Of a stretch of 54,161 bases of DNA, positions 45,448 through 52,542 are shown piece by piece. Each line of letters starts with the position of its first letter. Within the stretch, counting starts at the first letter, position 1. The DNA is from a virus, in IMG/VR virus record IMGVR_UViG_3300044732_000562, positions 1 to 54,161 of that record. The stretch is one strand, 5' to 3'. The notes below the pieces were generated by a model. It saw only the letters and a program-made list of their open reading frames with translations. It was not told the DNA's origin and searched no databases. The position numbers and the translations under genes were made by a program.

Positions 45448-46101
45448 ATGAAATTTGAACATAAAGATATATTAATTTTAGGTGATAGTTTTGCCGAATT
45501 ACGATCACTACCGACTCATTGGCCGTTTATAGTTTCTCAAAAATTATCCAACAGCAATGAAAAAACTCGAGGATATGGATTTGCCGGAGCTTCTTGGTGG
45601 AGCGTACGCAAACGACTATTAAAGGAATTACAATTACATGTACCAAAAGTATTACTATTATGCCATACTGAACCTAATAGGATACCCAATGATTATGATT
45701 ATGGGCTTACTTCCCGTAGTGTCCAGAATGGTAAATTTTATAATCCTGAGGGAACACACATTGATCCAATAAAAAATCTTGCAATTGCTAAAGCCGGACA
45801 ATTATACTATGAAGAACTTTGGTCCCGTGATTATTGTAAATGGGCAATGGTTTCTTGGTTTAAAGAATTAGATGATCTTGTAGAAGTTTATAAAATTCCC
45901 TGCGTAATACACTTACGGTGTTTTGATCATGGATATATATTTAAAAACGGTATGACTGTAAAAGAAAATCTAGTTGATATGTCTTTGGTAGGAAATGAGT
46001 ATAGCAATCATTTTACAGAAGAATTAAATAAAAAAGTAGGTAATAGATTAGTTGAGTTGGTGTTAAATTATCAACCTGGATTACAAGAATTGGCGCTATG
46101 A
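45448..46101 (+). CDS. SGNH/GDSL-type hydrolase or acyltransferase
   Basis: A 217-residue protein with block I ILILGDSFAE (nucleophile S14) and a Gly-rich block II in YGFAGASWWSVRKRL. A block III counterpart is LLLCHTEPNR, and H188 in SNHFTEELN corresponds to the catalytic His of block V (usually D-x-x-H). Such enzymes remove or move acyl groups, commonly acetyl groups on glycans. No signal peptide, so it acts in the cytoplasm on a precursor, or in the virion. It is the first gene of a 1.8-kb cassette bounded by the 28-nt direct repeat and starts 2 nt after radical SAM gene 3. Family assignment is fairly secure, substrate unknown. Confidence 0.72.
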   Translation: MKFEHKDILILGDSFAELRSLPTHWPFIVSQKLSNSNEKTRGYGFAGASWWSVRKRLLKELQLHVPKVLLLCHTEPNRIPNDYDYGLTSRSVQNGKFYNPEGTHIDPIKNLAIAKAGQLYYEELWSRDYCKWAMVSWFKELDDLVEVYKIPCVIHLRCFDHGYIFKNGMTVKENLVDMSLVGNEYSNHFTEELNKKVGNRLVELVLNYQPGLQELAL

Positions 46102-46125
46102 AAACTTTTATTATGGGGATACGTT

Positions 46126-46239
46126 ATGAATAAATTTTTTTATTATATTTTAAGACCACTAAAGTGGTATAAAGCAAGGCAAGAACGCAAACGCCGTCTT
46201 GATGAATTACGTAAACAAGATCCGTTTATATACAAATGA
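46126..46239 (+). CDS. Very small basic protein, 37 aa
   Basis: A 37-codon frame beginning MNKFFYYILRPLKWYKARQ and ending RKQDPFIYK. A short hydrophobic aromatic N-terminus is followed by a strongly basic helix. GGGGA (46115-46119) lies 6 nt before the ATG, and its TGA overlaps the ATG of the carbamoyltransferase as ATGA (46236-46239), so the frame is very likely translated and coupled. The shape suggests a membrane-edge or partner peptide of the next gene. As a peptide surrounded by radical SAM enzymes it could also be a modification substrate, but it lacks a clear core or leader pattern. Function unknown. Confidence 0.72.
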   Translation: MNKFFYYILRPLKWYKARQERKRRLDELRKQDPFIYK

Positions 46240-47177
46240 TACATTGGGGAATCAATGCTCTTAATCACGGTTCAAGTTTAGCTATTTTTAATAATAACAA
46301 ACTTAAATCATGGTATAACTGCTCAACAGATGAATTAGATACTTCAGTTATTACAGAAGCACTTTATTACGGAGCTCCTAATAATATCTTTTGGTATGAA
46401 AGACCTTGGGTTAAAAAAGCAAGACAAGTCTATGCCGGTCAATATGATACCGCATTAGATATGAATGTCCTTCCTAAAAGATATCTTAATAAAACTAGAT
46501 TACATTATGCACCTGTAAGATATACCCCACATCATGCTAGTCACGCGGCTGCGGGTTATTATACTAGTACTTTTAATCATTGTGCTGTTGTTGTACTAGA
46601 TGCTATAGGAGAGTTTGAATGTGCTACTATTTGGGAAGCAAAACACGGAGAAATGAAAAAAGTATGGAGTCGTGGTTATCCACATAGTCTAGGATTATTC
46701 TATAGCGCATTTACACAACTTGTTGGATTAACGCCAATTAAAGACGAATACTTATTACAACAAATGGCAGAACAGGGTAATCCTAAAAGATTCCGTATAC
46801 AAGTATCTAATTATTTTGGTTCGGACACGCTAAAATTAAATTATAATTTTCATAAAGGTGTGCAGGACTGGATATTACACACAGAAGAACAATGTGACCT
46901 TGCCGCATCAGTACAAGAACGTTTTGAAATAGAAGTAAGTAAAGTTATGCAATTAGCTGTACAGTTAACAGGTGCAGATTGTTTAGTTTATATGGGTGGA
47001 TGTGCTATGAATAGCCGAGCAAATGAAAATGTAGTAGAACCGTTGTTCAAATATAGATGGAGTTTACCTAACCCAGGCGACCCTAGTAGCAGTATTGGAT
47101 CAGTACTATATCATACAAAAAATAGAGAATGGGATTTTAAATGGAATCCTGTTAAACATATCAAAATTAAAATTTAA
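46236..47177 (+). CDS. Carbamoyltransferase, NodU/TobZ family, Kae1-like half only
   Basis: A 313-residue protein with the N-terminal ASKHA/Kae1-like domain of O-carbamoyltransferases. It starts WGINALNHGSSLAI, carries the metal-binding H99-H100-A-S-H103 motif in PHHASHAAAGYYTS, then VVVLDAIGEFECATIW, DEYLLQQMAEQGNP and GADCLVYMGGCAMNSRAN. In TobZ-type enzymes this half makes the transfer from carbamoyl adenylate to a hydroxyl, and a C-terminal YrdC-like half (about 200 residues) makes the adenylate. That half is missing here; the frame ends soon after PGDPSSSIGS. It may use a partner from elsewhere in the genome. Likely target: a sugar of a surface glycan. Confidence 0.8.
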   Translation: MIHWGINALNHGSSLAIFNNNKLKSWYNCSTDELDTSVITEALYYGAPNNIFWYERPWVKKARQVYAGQYDTALDMNVLPKRYLNKTRLHYAPVRYTPHHASHAAAGYYTSTFNHCAVVVLDAIGEFECATIWEAKHGEMKKVWSRGYPHSLGLFYSAFTQLVGLTPIKDEYLLQQMAEQGNPKRFRIQVSNYFGSDTLKLNYNFHKGVQDWILHTEEQCDLAASVQERFEIEVSKVMQLAVQLTGADCLVYMGGCAMNSRANENVVEPLFKYRWSLPNPGDPSSSIGSVLYHTKNREWDFKWNPVKHIKIKI

Positions 47178-47203
47178 AAGACAAAAAAATAAATCTGTTA
47201 AAT

Positions 47204-47231
47204 AATAGAGATGTGAATCAAAAGATTCCAA
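47204..47231 (+). repeat. 28-nt direct repeat, right copy with coding remnant
   Basis: Identical to 45407-45434. Read in the same frame as the left copy it gives NRDVNQKIP and then TKEG and a stop (47243-47245), 4 nt before the ATG of radical SAM gene 4. It is therefore a leftover end of radical SAM gene 3, placed directly before gene 4, not random intergenic sequence. Confidence 0.92.
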
Positions 47232-47249
47232 CTAAAGAAGGATAAATTA

Positions 47250-48167
47250 ATGAAACATCATTTAATTTACACTGAATTTTATATTACACACGTTTGTAAC
47301 TTAAATTGTACAGATTGTAATAGATTTAATAACTATGCCTTTAAAGGCCATCATCGTTGGGACGATGCTAAAGAAGCATACAGTAACTGGTCAAAGATAT
47401 TAACTATAGGAACTATTGGCATTATAGGTGGTGAACCGTTACTCAATCCGGATCTTTTTAAATGGATTGAAGGCCTAAAAATCTTATGGCCTAATGCAAA
47501 TATTCTTATTGTAACCAACGGAACAAGATTGAATTACGTTCCTAATTTGTATCAAGAAATTTTAAAATATAAAGGTAAGGTTGGATTGGACGTTAGTCAT
47601 CATGATCCGAGTACTTGGGTAAATGCGTTTACAAATTTAGAATCGTTTTTAGACAAAGACATAAAAAAAGAAATTCATAGTAACAAAGTATGGAATGATT
47701 GTTTAAATGAAGATCATTCAGTTACCATGTTTAGATATACAGACCGTAATAACATACAATCTAGACTAATCCCCTCATGGCATTTTAAAGATAGTAGTTT
47801 AAAATATGAAAATTCTGAATTTTCCCTACATGAGAGTGATCCTAAAGAAGCCTTTAAAAATTGTATTATGCAAGACTGTCATCATATGATGGATGGCAAA
47901 TTGTACAAATGTGCTCCTATAGGAGTAATACCAAAATTTATGGAACAGTATCATGTAACACTTACTACAAATCAAAAAGAGTTAATAGATAGTTATGCCC
48001 CCGCTGAACATAACTGGAGTGGTGAAAAATTAGATAAATTTATGAACAATTTAATTTCAAAAACTCATATACCACAATGTGCATTGTGTTCGGCAAACCC
48101 TAAACATAAATTAATTACAGCAGATACCAAAAAGCCAAAAATCTATCCTATTAATAACCAATATTAA
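47250..48167 (+). CDS. Radical SAM protein 4
   Basis: A 305-residue radical SAM enzyme with C16-NLN-C20-TD-C23 in YITHVCNLNCTDCNRF, GIIGGEPLLNPD, and LIVTNGTRL. Downstream cysteines (FKNCIMQDC, LYKCAPIG, IPQCALCSA) could hold an auxiliary Fe-S cluster, again of SPASM or twitch style. GAAGGA lies 8 nt before the ATG, inside the coding remnant of the right direct repeat. This suggests it once followed radical SAM gene 3 directly. It differs clearly from the other four, so these are not recent copies. Substrate unknown. Confidence 0.86.
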   Translation: MKHHLIYTEFYITHVCNLNCTDCNRFNNYAFKGHHRWDDAKEAYSNWSKILTIGTIGIIGGEPLLNPDLFKWIEGLKILWPNANILIVTNGTRLNYVPNLYQEILKYKGKVGLDVSHHDPSTWVNAFTNLESFLDKDIKKEIHSNKVWNDCLNEDHSVTMFRYTDRNNIQSRLIPSWHFKDSSLKYENSEFSLHESDPKEAFKNCIMQDCHHMMDGKLYKCAPIGVIPKFMEQYHVTLTTNQKELIDSYAPAEHNWSGEKLDKFMNNLISKTHIPQCALCSANPKHKLITADTKKPKIYPINNQY

Positions 48168-48177
48168 TGTTAAAAAA

Positions 48178-48215
48178 TTGACAGTAGCACTCAGTGTATT
48201 AAATACACAGTGAGT
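48178..48215 (+). promoter_or_regulatory. Promoter with overlapping palindrome before radical SAM 5
   Basis: TTGACA (48178-48183), 16 bp and TAAATA (48200-48205) form a sigma70-like promoter. The same -10 reads ATTAAATA (48198-48205) as a late-box variant, 22 nt from the ATG at 48228. GTGTATTAAATACAC (48194-48208) is a palindrome covering the -10, extended by ACTCA and TGAGT on its flanks. A regulator site on the promoter, or a transcript hairpin, is plausible. Confidence 0.5.
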
Positions 48216-48227
48216 TAAGGATCTAAG

Positions 48228-50309
48228 ATGGCACGATTTCTAGAAGATAAAAATGTACGGATTACCCTCGTCAATCCTACAACATGGGAACACTATGATA
48301 TATATTTCAGGTTATTTGAAACTGAATTAGCAAAAAAATGGGTTAAAGCATTTGAAAAAATGAATTTTAGTGAAAAACGTATAAGAGAAAAAAGTGTCAA
48401 ATTCTCCCGCAGTAATACATATACGTTAGATACACTGACCGATCGTGGCAAAATAGACAAAATTAATCGTATTATTGATTATTTAAATAGTTTTTATGAT
48501 AGAGAAATACGTCGGGCAACAGTAATAGACCAAGATACTCTTAATTATCTACATGAAGAATATGAAATATATGGCAACCGATTAGCTGAGAAATTATCTA
48601 AAAATTGGTGGGACGATGCATGGAAACGGTTAGATAAGGACGATCCTCAAGCTGTACGATGGCCTGGTATACGATTTAATGAAGAATTTCACACGACCTT
48701 TTTACAGTTGAATGATACGATTCATACGTTAGAGATGTTTTTTAATACCAGTATACCACAACGTAATAACTTACCAACCTTCTCAAATGTTAATATATTG
48801 ATGAGTTACGATCCTAGACTAGATTATGAAATAACAGAAGAAGATAGCGCATCGTTTTTTCCTTATTATAGATTTGGCGATTTGGTATTAGGTTACAACA
48901 CATTAGGAAAAAATATTTCTCATATTGTATTAGATGAAGACACCCGCGCCGCAGAAGAAAATGCCGTTGTACTACAAACTACTTGGTCAAATGAAATTAT
49001 GGCATTATTAGGTGCTGACAATGCTACTCCGGATTATAAAACAAAACAATATCACAGATTTAAAAAAGTAGGATTAGAACAACATGGATGGAAGTTTGGT
49101 GACCATCGCAATAGAGAAGGATATTTATTAATTGGTCATTTGTATGAAGTTCAAGAGGATGACCTATACAAAAATGCCGGCGGGTTAAAAATGGATTTAA
49201 CTCCCTTTTCAAGTGTAAAATCTGTGGAAATTGTATCTGACACACAGATGACTGCAGCCTATACAAATCCTACTACTAGTAGGATCCCTCATTGGAAGGG
49301 CCCATTACCACTTCAAGGGAAAAAGATTATAGAAATAAAAAATGAAAGTTGGGCTATAATTACATGGATATTAAATGATATTTGCAACTATAGCTGTAGA
49401 TATTGTCCTCCGGTATTACATGAAGGTAAAAATCATTTATTTGATTGGGATGTAGTAGAACCATTTCTAGACGATCTATTTTTATTCTACGGACTTAATT
49501 TAAATAAAAAATTATTGTTTTCTCTAAGCGGAGGAGAACCTACACTGAGCCCGTTCTTCCCGGACCTAGTTAAAAAAATTCATACTCTAGGTGGATATAT
49601 AGGTATTACTACTAATCTAGCTAGGACACCACGCTATATTGAGGAGAACTTCAAATATCTATCATATGCTGGTTGTAGCTTTCATCCAGCACAAGAATTT
49701 CCAAATAATACAGCAGATGAATGGATAGAAAAAGTTAAGATAGCATCAAATTTAACTATGGTAACTGTTAGATTGATGATGGATCCGTTATATTGGGATA
49801 AGTGCATTGAGTTTATTGATAGAATAAAGAATGAAACTACTGCCCGATTAGAAGTAGTGTACATTGATGACCAATATGGATCTTCTAAAAATAAGCTAGT
49901 TGATCTTAAGTACACACCTGAACAGTCTGAATTTTTTAAGAATTTTAAAACTGTTGCTACAAAAACTACTGCAGTAAAAATATTAGAAACTAATCCTTTG
50001 TTTAGGAAATATTCAAGTAATGCCGTCATTACATATGAAGATAGTACGTCAGAAGTAATTAATAGTCCGCAAATGCTGATTAACAAAGGACAAACAAATT
50101 TCTTTGATTTTAGATGTGCAATAGGTACTGAAAGTATGTTTATACATCAGTATGGTCACATTAAACGAGGAAATTGTGAAGTGGGTGGTATTATTGGTAA
50201 TGTAAAAGATCATAAGAAAATAGATTGGAATAGTTTATTGAGAACGGTAATATGTGATTCTGTTAGATGCAGTTGTGGTGCTGACATCCCTATTTCAAAG
50301 AAAAGTTAA
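48228..50309 (+). CDS. Radical SAM protein 5 with large novel N-terminal domain
   Basis: A 693-residue protein. The radical SAM motif sits far inside, C386-NYS-C390-RY-C393 in WILNDICNYSCRYCPP, followed by SLSGGEPTLSPFFPDLV and GITTNLART. Residues 1-360 form a separate part without recognised motifs, with FETELAKKWVKAFEKMNFSEKRIREK, HEEYEIYGNRLAEKLSKNWWDDAW and a beta part including RFKKVGLEQHGWKFGDHRNREGYLLIGHL. C-terminal cysteines (FDFRCAIG, RGNCEVGG, ICDSVRCSCGADIP) suggest an auxiliary cluster. It has its own promoter region and is followed directly by the next gene. The N-terminal part could bind the substrate. Enzyme class secure, reaction unknown. Confidence 0.85.
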   Translation: MARFLEDKNVRITLVNPTTWEHYDIYFRLFETELAKKWVKAFEKMNFSEKRIREKSVKFSRSNTYTLDTLTDRGKIDKINRIIDYLNSFYDREIRRATVIDQDTLNYLHEEYEIYGNRLAEKLSKNWWDDAWKRLDKDDPQAVRWPGIRFNEEFHTTFLQLNDTIHTLEMFFNTSIPQRNNLPTFSNVNILMSYDPRLDYEITEEDSASFFPYYRFGDLVLGYNTLGKNISHIVLDEDTRAAEENAVVLQTTWSNEIMALLGADNATPDYKTKQYHRFKKVGLEQHGWKFGDHRNREGYLLIGHLYEVQEDDLYKNAGGLKMDLTPFSSVKSVEIVSDTQMTAAYTNPTTSRIPHWKGPLPLQGKKIIEIKNESWAIITWILNDICNYSCRYCPPVLHEGKNHLFDWDVVEPFLDDLFLFYGLNLNKKLLFSLSGGEPTLSPFFPDLVKKIHTLGGYIGITTNLARTPRYIEENFKYLSYAGCSFHPAQEFPNNTADEWIEKVKIASNLTMVTVRLMMDPLYWDKCIEFIDRIKNETTARLEVVYIDDQYGSSKNKLVDLKYTPEQSEFFKNFKTVATKTTAVKILETNPLFRKYSSNAVITYEDSTSEVINSPQMLINKGQTNFFDFRCAIGTESMFIHQYGHIKRGNCEVGGIIGNVKDHKKIDWNSLLRTVICDSVRCSCGADIPISKKS

Positions 50310-51626
50310 ATGAAATTAATTTATGCAATTAATGAGTATGGTCCTCATGGACCCATCCCCAACTCGTTGGGAATGTCTCACAATGAATATATCTCACATT
50401 ATTACAAAACTCCTATGAAGGTAGGGATGACATATTTTACAGATTCACCTATAAATGCAATACTAGGAATAGATTATATGCATGTTCACCATAGTGATCT
50501 TGTAAATAACATAGATTATTACTCTGAACAAGGAACTATTGTTTATAATATTAACATACAACATAATATAAAGTATATAATATCATTGTATTATGGAAGT
50601 GGTAGAGGAATTTGGATAGAACATATCCCTAAAAACATTATTGAACTATGGACAAAAGGAAAATGTAAAATAATTATTTCGCATAATTGGGCTGATTGTG
50701 AGATAGATGTTATCAATAGAATATTTGATCTGTTCCTGAAAGAATTTGGAACCTGTAGGGATTTTTATATATGGTCAACTTCTATATTTCACCCGGACAT
50801 ATTAGGAATACTAAATGAATTATATAGAAACAATTTAATACATATGCCAATGGCTGAAATATGGAGTCTAAAAAAATTACCACAGTATCACCCAACTAAG
50901 TGTGAAAAAGATAAAAAATTTATTAAATTGGCTAGGCGATACACATTAGATAGATTGATGTCACATGTCACTTTTACAAAAGAAGATTTAAATAAGTATG
51001 GGTTTATATCAATTCCTGCCGAAAGCACTTCAACCAGTTTACCATTGAATGACTATATAAAACATACATATAAAAATGAAGAATGGATTAAGATTATTGA
51101 TGAAATAGATTTGCAACCATCCGTTCTTGACCAATCAGCACTGACAGACAGAAACCGTAGTACGTACACCGGATCATGGATGGGATTTGCAAATAAAGAA
51201 AATTTAGCAGAATATTATGACAGGTCATATTTTAGCATTGTATCAGAAAGTAGATTTGACGAAGCAACCGACATGAAAACGGGATTTTTTTATACAGAAA
51301 AGATTATCAGAGCTATGCTATATGAACATCCTTTTATATTACAATCGGTGCCACATGCATTAGAACATATTAAGATAGCCGGGTATAAAACATTTGATAA
51401 ATTTTGGGATGAAGATTATGATACCATAACTAATCATTCACACCGAGTATATCGTATAACAGAAATTGTTAAAGATATATGTTTAAACAAAGATTTAAAT
51501 AAAATGTCGGAAGAATGGATTGATATTGTAACACATAATAAAAATCATGTGTCTGCTAGGGTAGAAGAATTTAAAAATTATTTAAAAGGATTAAAAAATG
51601 AAAAAAGTATTAGTAACGGGACTTAG
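50310..51626 (+). CDS. Glycosyltransferase-like protein (GT-B / GT10-like C-terminus)
   Basis: A 438-residue protein. The C-terminal part YYDRSYFSIVSESRFDEATDMKTGFFYTEKIIRAMLYEHPFILQSVPHALEHIKIAGYKTFDKFWDEDYD has the F-x-T-E-K...P-F-I...G-Y-K-T-F-x-x-x-[FW]-D-E-x-Y-D pattern of fucosyltransferase-like and related phage transferases, where it forms the donor-binding half. The N-terminal half (IYAINEYGPHGPIPNSLGMSHNEYIS) is not recognised. It starts right after the stop of radical SAM gene 5 and overlaps the epimerase gene by 29 bp, so it shares a transcript with both. Probably adds a sugar made or edited by the neighbouring epimerase. Moderate certainty. Confidence 0.6.
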   Translation: MKLIYAINEYGPHGPIPNSLGMSHNEYISHYYKTPMKVGMTYFTDSPINAILGIDYMHVHHSDLVNNIDYYSEQGTIVYNINIQHNIKYIISLYYGSGRGIWIEHIPKNIIELWTKGKCKIIISHNWADCEIDVINRIFDLFLKEFGTCRDFYIWSTSIFHPDILGILNELYRNNLIHMPMAEIWSLKKLPQYHPTKCEKDKKFIKLARRYTLDRLMSHVTFTKEDLNKYGFISIPAESTSTSLPLNDYIKHTYKNEEWIKIIDEIDLQPSVLDQSALTDRNRSTYTGSWMGFANKENLAEYYDRSYFSIVSESRFDEATDMKTGFFYTEKIIRAMLYEHPFILQSVPHALEHIKIAGYKTFDKFWDEDYDTITNHSHRVYRITEIVKDICLNKDLNKMSEEWIDIVTHNKNHVSARVEEFKNYLKGLKNEKSISNGT

Positions 51627-52515
51627 TGGATTTATAGGTGGATATCTACAAAAAAGATTACAACACAAATATGAAATATATGATTTGGGTTGTGATTTAT
51701 TAGAGCTGGCAAAAGTAGACCAGCGTTTGCAAGAAGTTAATCCAGACATGATTATACACTTGGCAGCAAGAACAGAAGTTGAAAAGAGTTTTTACGAACA
51801 AATTACTTTTAGCGAGATTAATTATGTAGGCACAGTTAATCTTATTGAATGTGCAAGAAAACTTAAGAACCTAGAATTATTTTTATTTAGTTCTACTATG
51901 GAAACCTATGGATGGCAACCAGAAAGTGATTTAATTGAACATGGTAAAGAGTTTGTATTACCAGTGTTTACTGAAGAAACTAAACAACATCCCAATGCTC
52001 CGTATGCTGTAGCTAAACTTGCTTGTGAACATTATTTAGAATATGCCGGTAGGGCATTTAACTTCCCTTTCTGTGCATTAAGACAGACTAATACATATGG
52101 TAGAAACGATAATGATTTCTTTGTAGTTGAGCAAATTATCACACAAATGTTAAGTAATCCAAATGAAATTAATTTGGGGTATGGAAAACCCTATAGGAAT
52201 TTTTTATGGATTGATGACTTACTAGACTTATATGAAGCAGTGCTAGCAAATCCAGATAAATCACGTAAAGAATTCTTTTGTTGTGGACCCGACAATGCAG
52301 TTACAATTGAAGAATTAGTTAATATGATTGCAAGTAAGTTGAACTGGAAAGGTTTAGTTAATTGGAATACTAAACCAAAACGTGATGGTGAGATATATGT
52401 ATTAAATTCTACCCATGCAAAAGCAGAACGATTATTAGGATGGAGTCCAAAAGTTAATTTAAATGACGGATTGGACATGGCTATTGATTTGTGGAAACAT
52501 AAAAGAATTATTTAA
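51598..52515 (+). CDS. Extended-SDR NAD-dependent epimerase/dehydratase
   Basis: A 305-residue protein with the Rossmann motif VTGLSGFIG (G8-x-x-G11-x-x-G14), the catalytic Y136-AVA-K140, SSTMETYG before it, and the substrate-loop R-Q-T-N-T-Y-G-R. RNFLWIDDLLDLY and ERLLGWSPK are typical C-terminal motifs of nucleotide-sugar epimerases and dehydratases. It probably converts a nucleotide sugar used by the transferases of this cluster. AAGGA lies 7 nt before the ATG, within the end of the preceding gene (29-bp overlap). Whether it is an epimerase, dehydratase or reductase cannot be told from the sequence. Confidence 0.88.
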   Translation: MKKVLVTGLSGFIGGYLQKRLQHKYEIYDLGCDLLELAKVDQRLQEVNPDMIIHLAARTEVEKSFYEQITFSEINYVGTVNLIECARKLKNLELFLFSSTMETYGWQPESDLIEHGKEFVLPVFTEETKQHPNAPYAVAKLACEHYLEYAGRAFNFPFCALRQTNTYGRNDNDFFVVEQIITQMLSNPNEINLGYGKPYRNFLWIDDLLDLYEAVLANPDKSRKEFFCCGPDNAVTIEELVNMIASKLNWKGLVNWNTKPKRDGEIYVLNSTHAKAERLLGWSPKVNLNDGLDMAIDLWKHKRII

Positions 52516-52542
52516 TAATACTATACGATATTAAATAATCAA

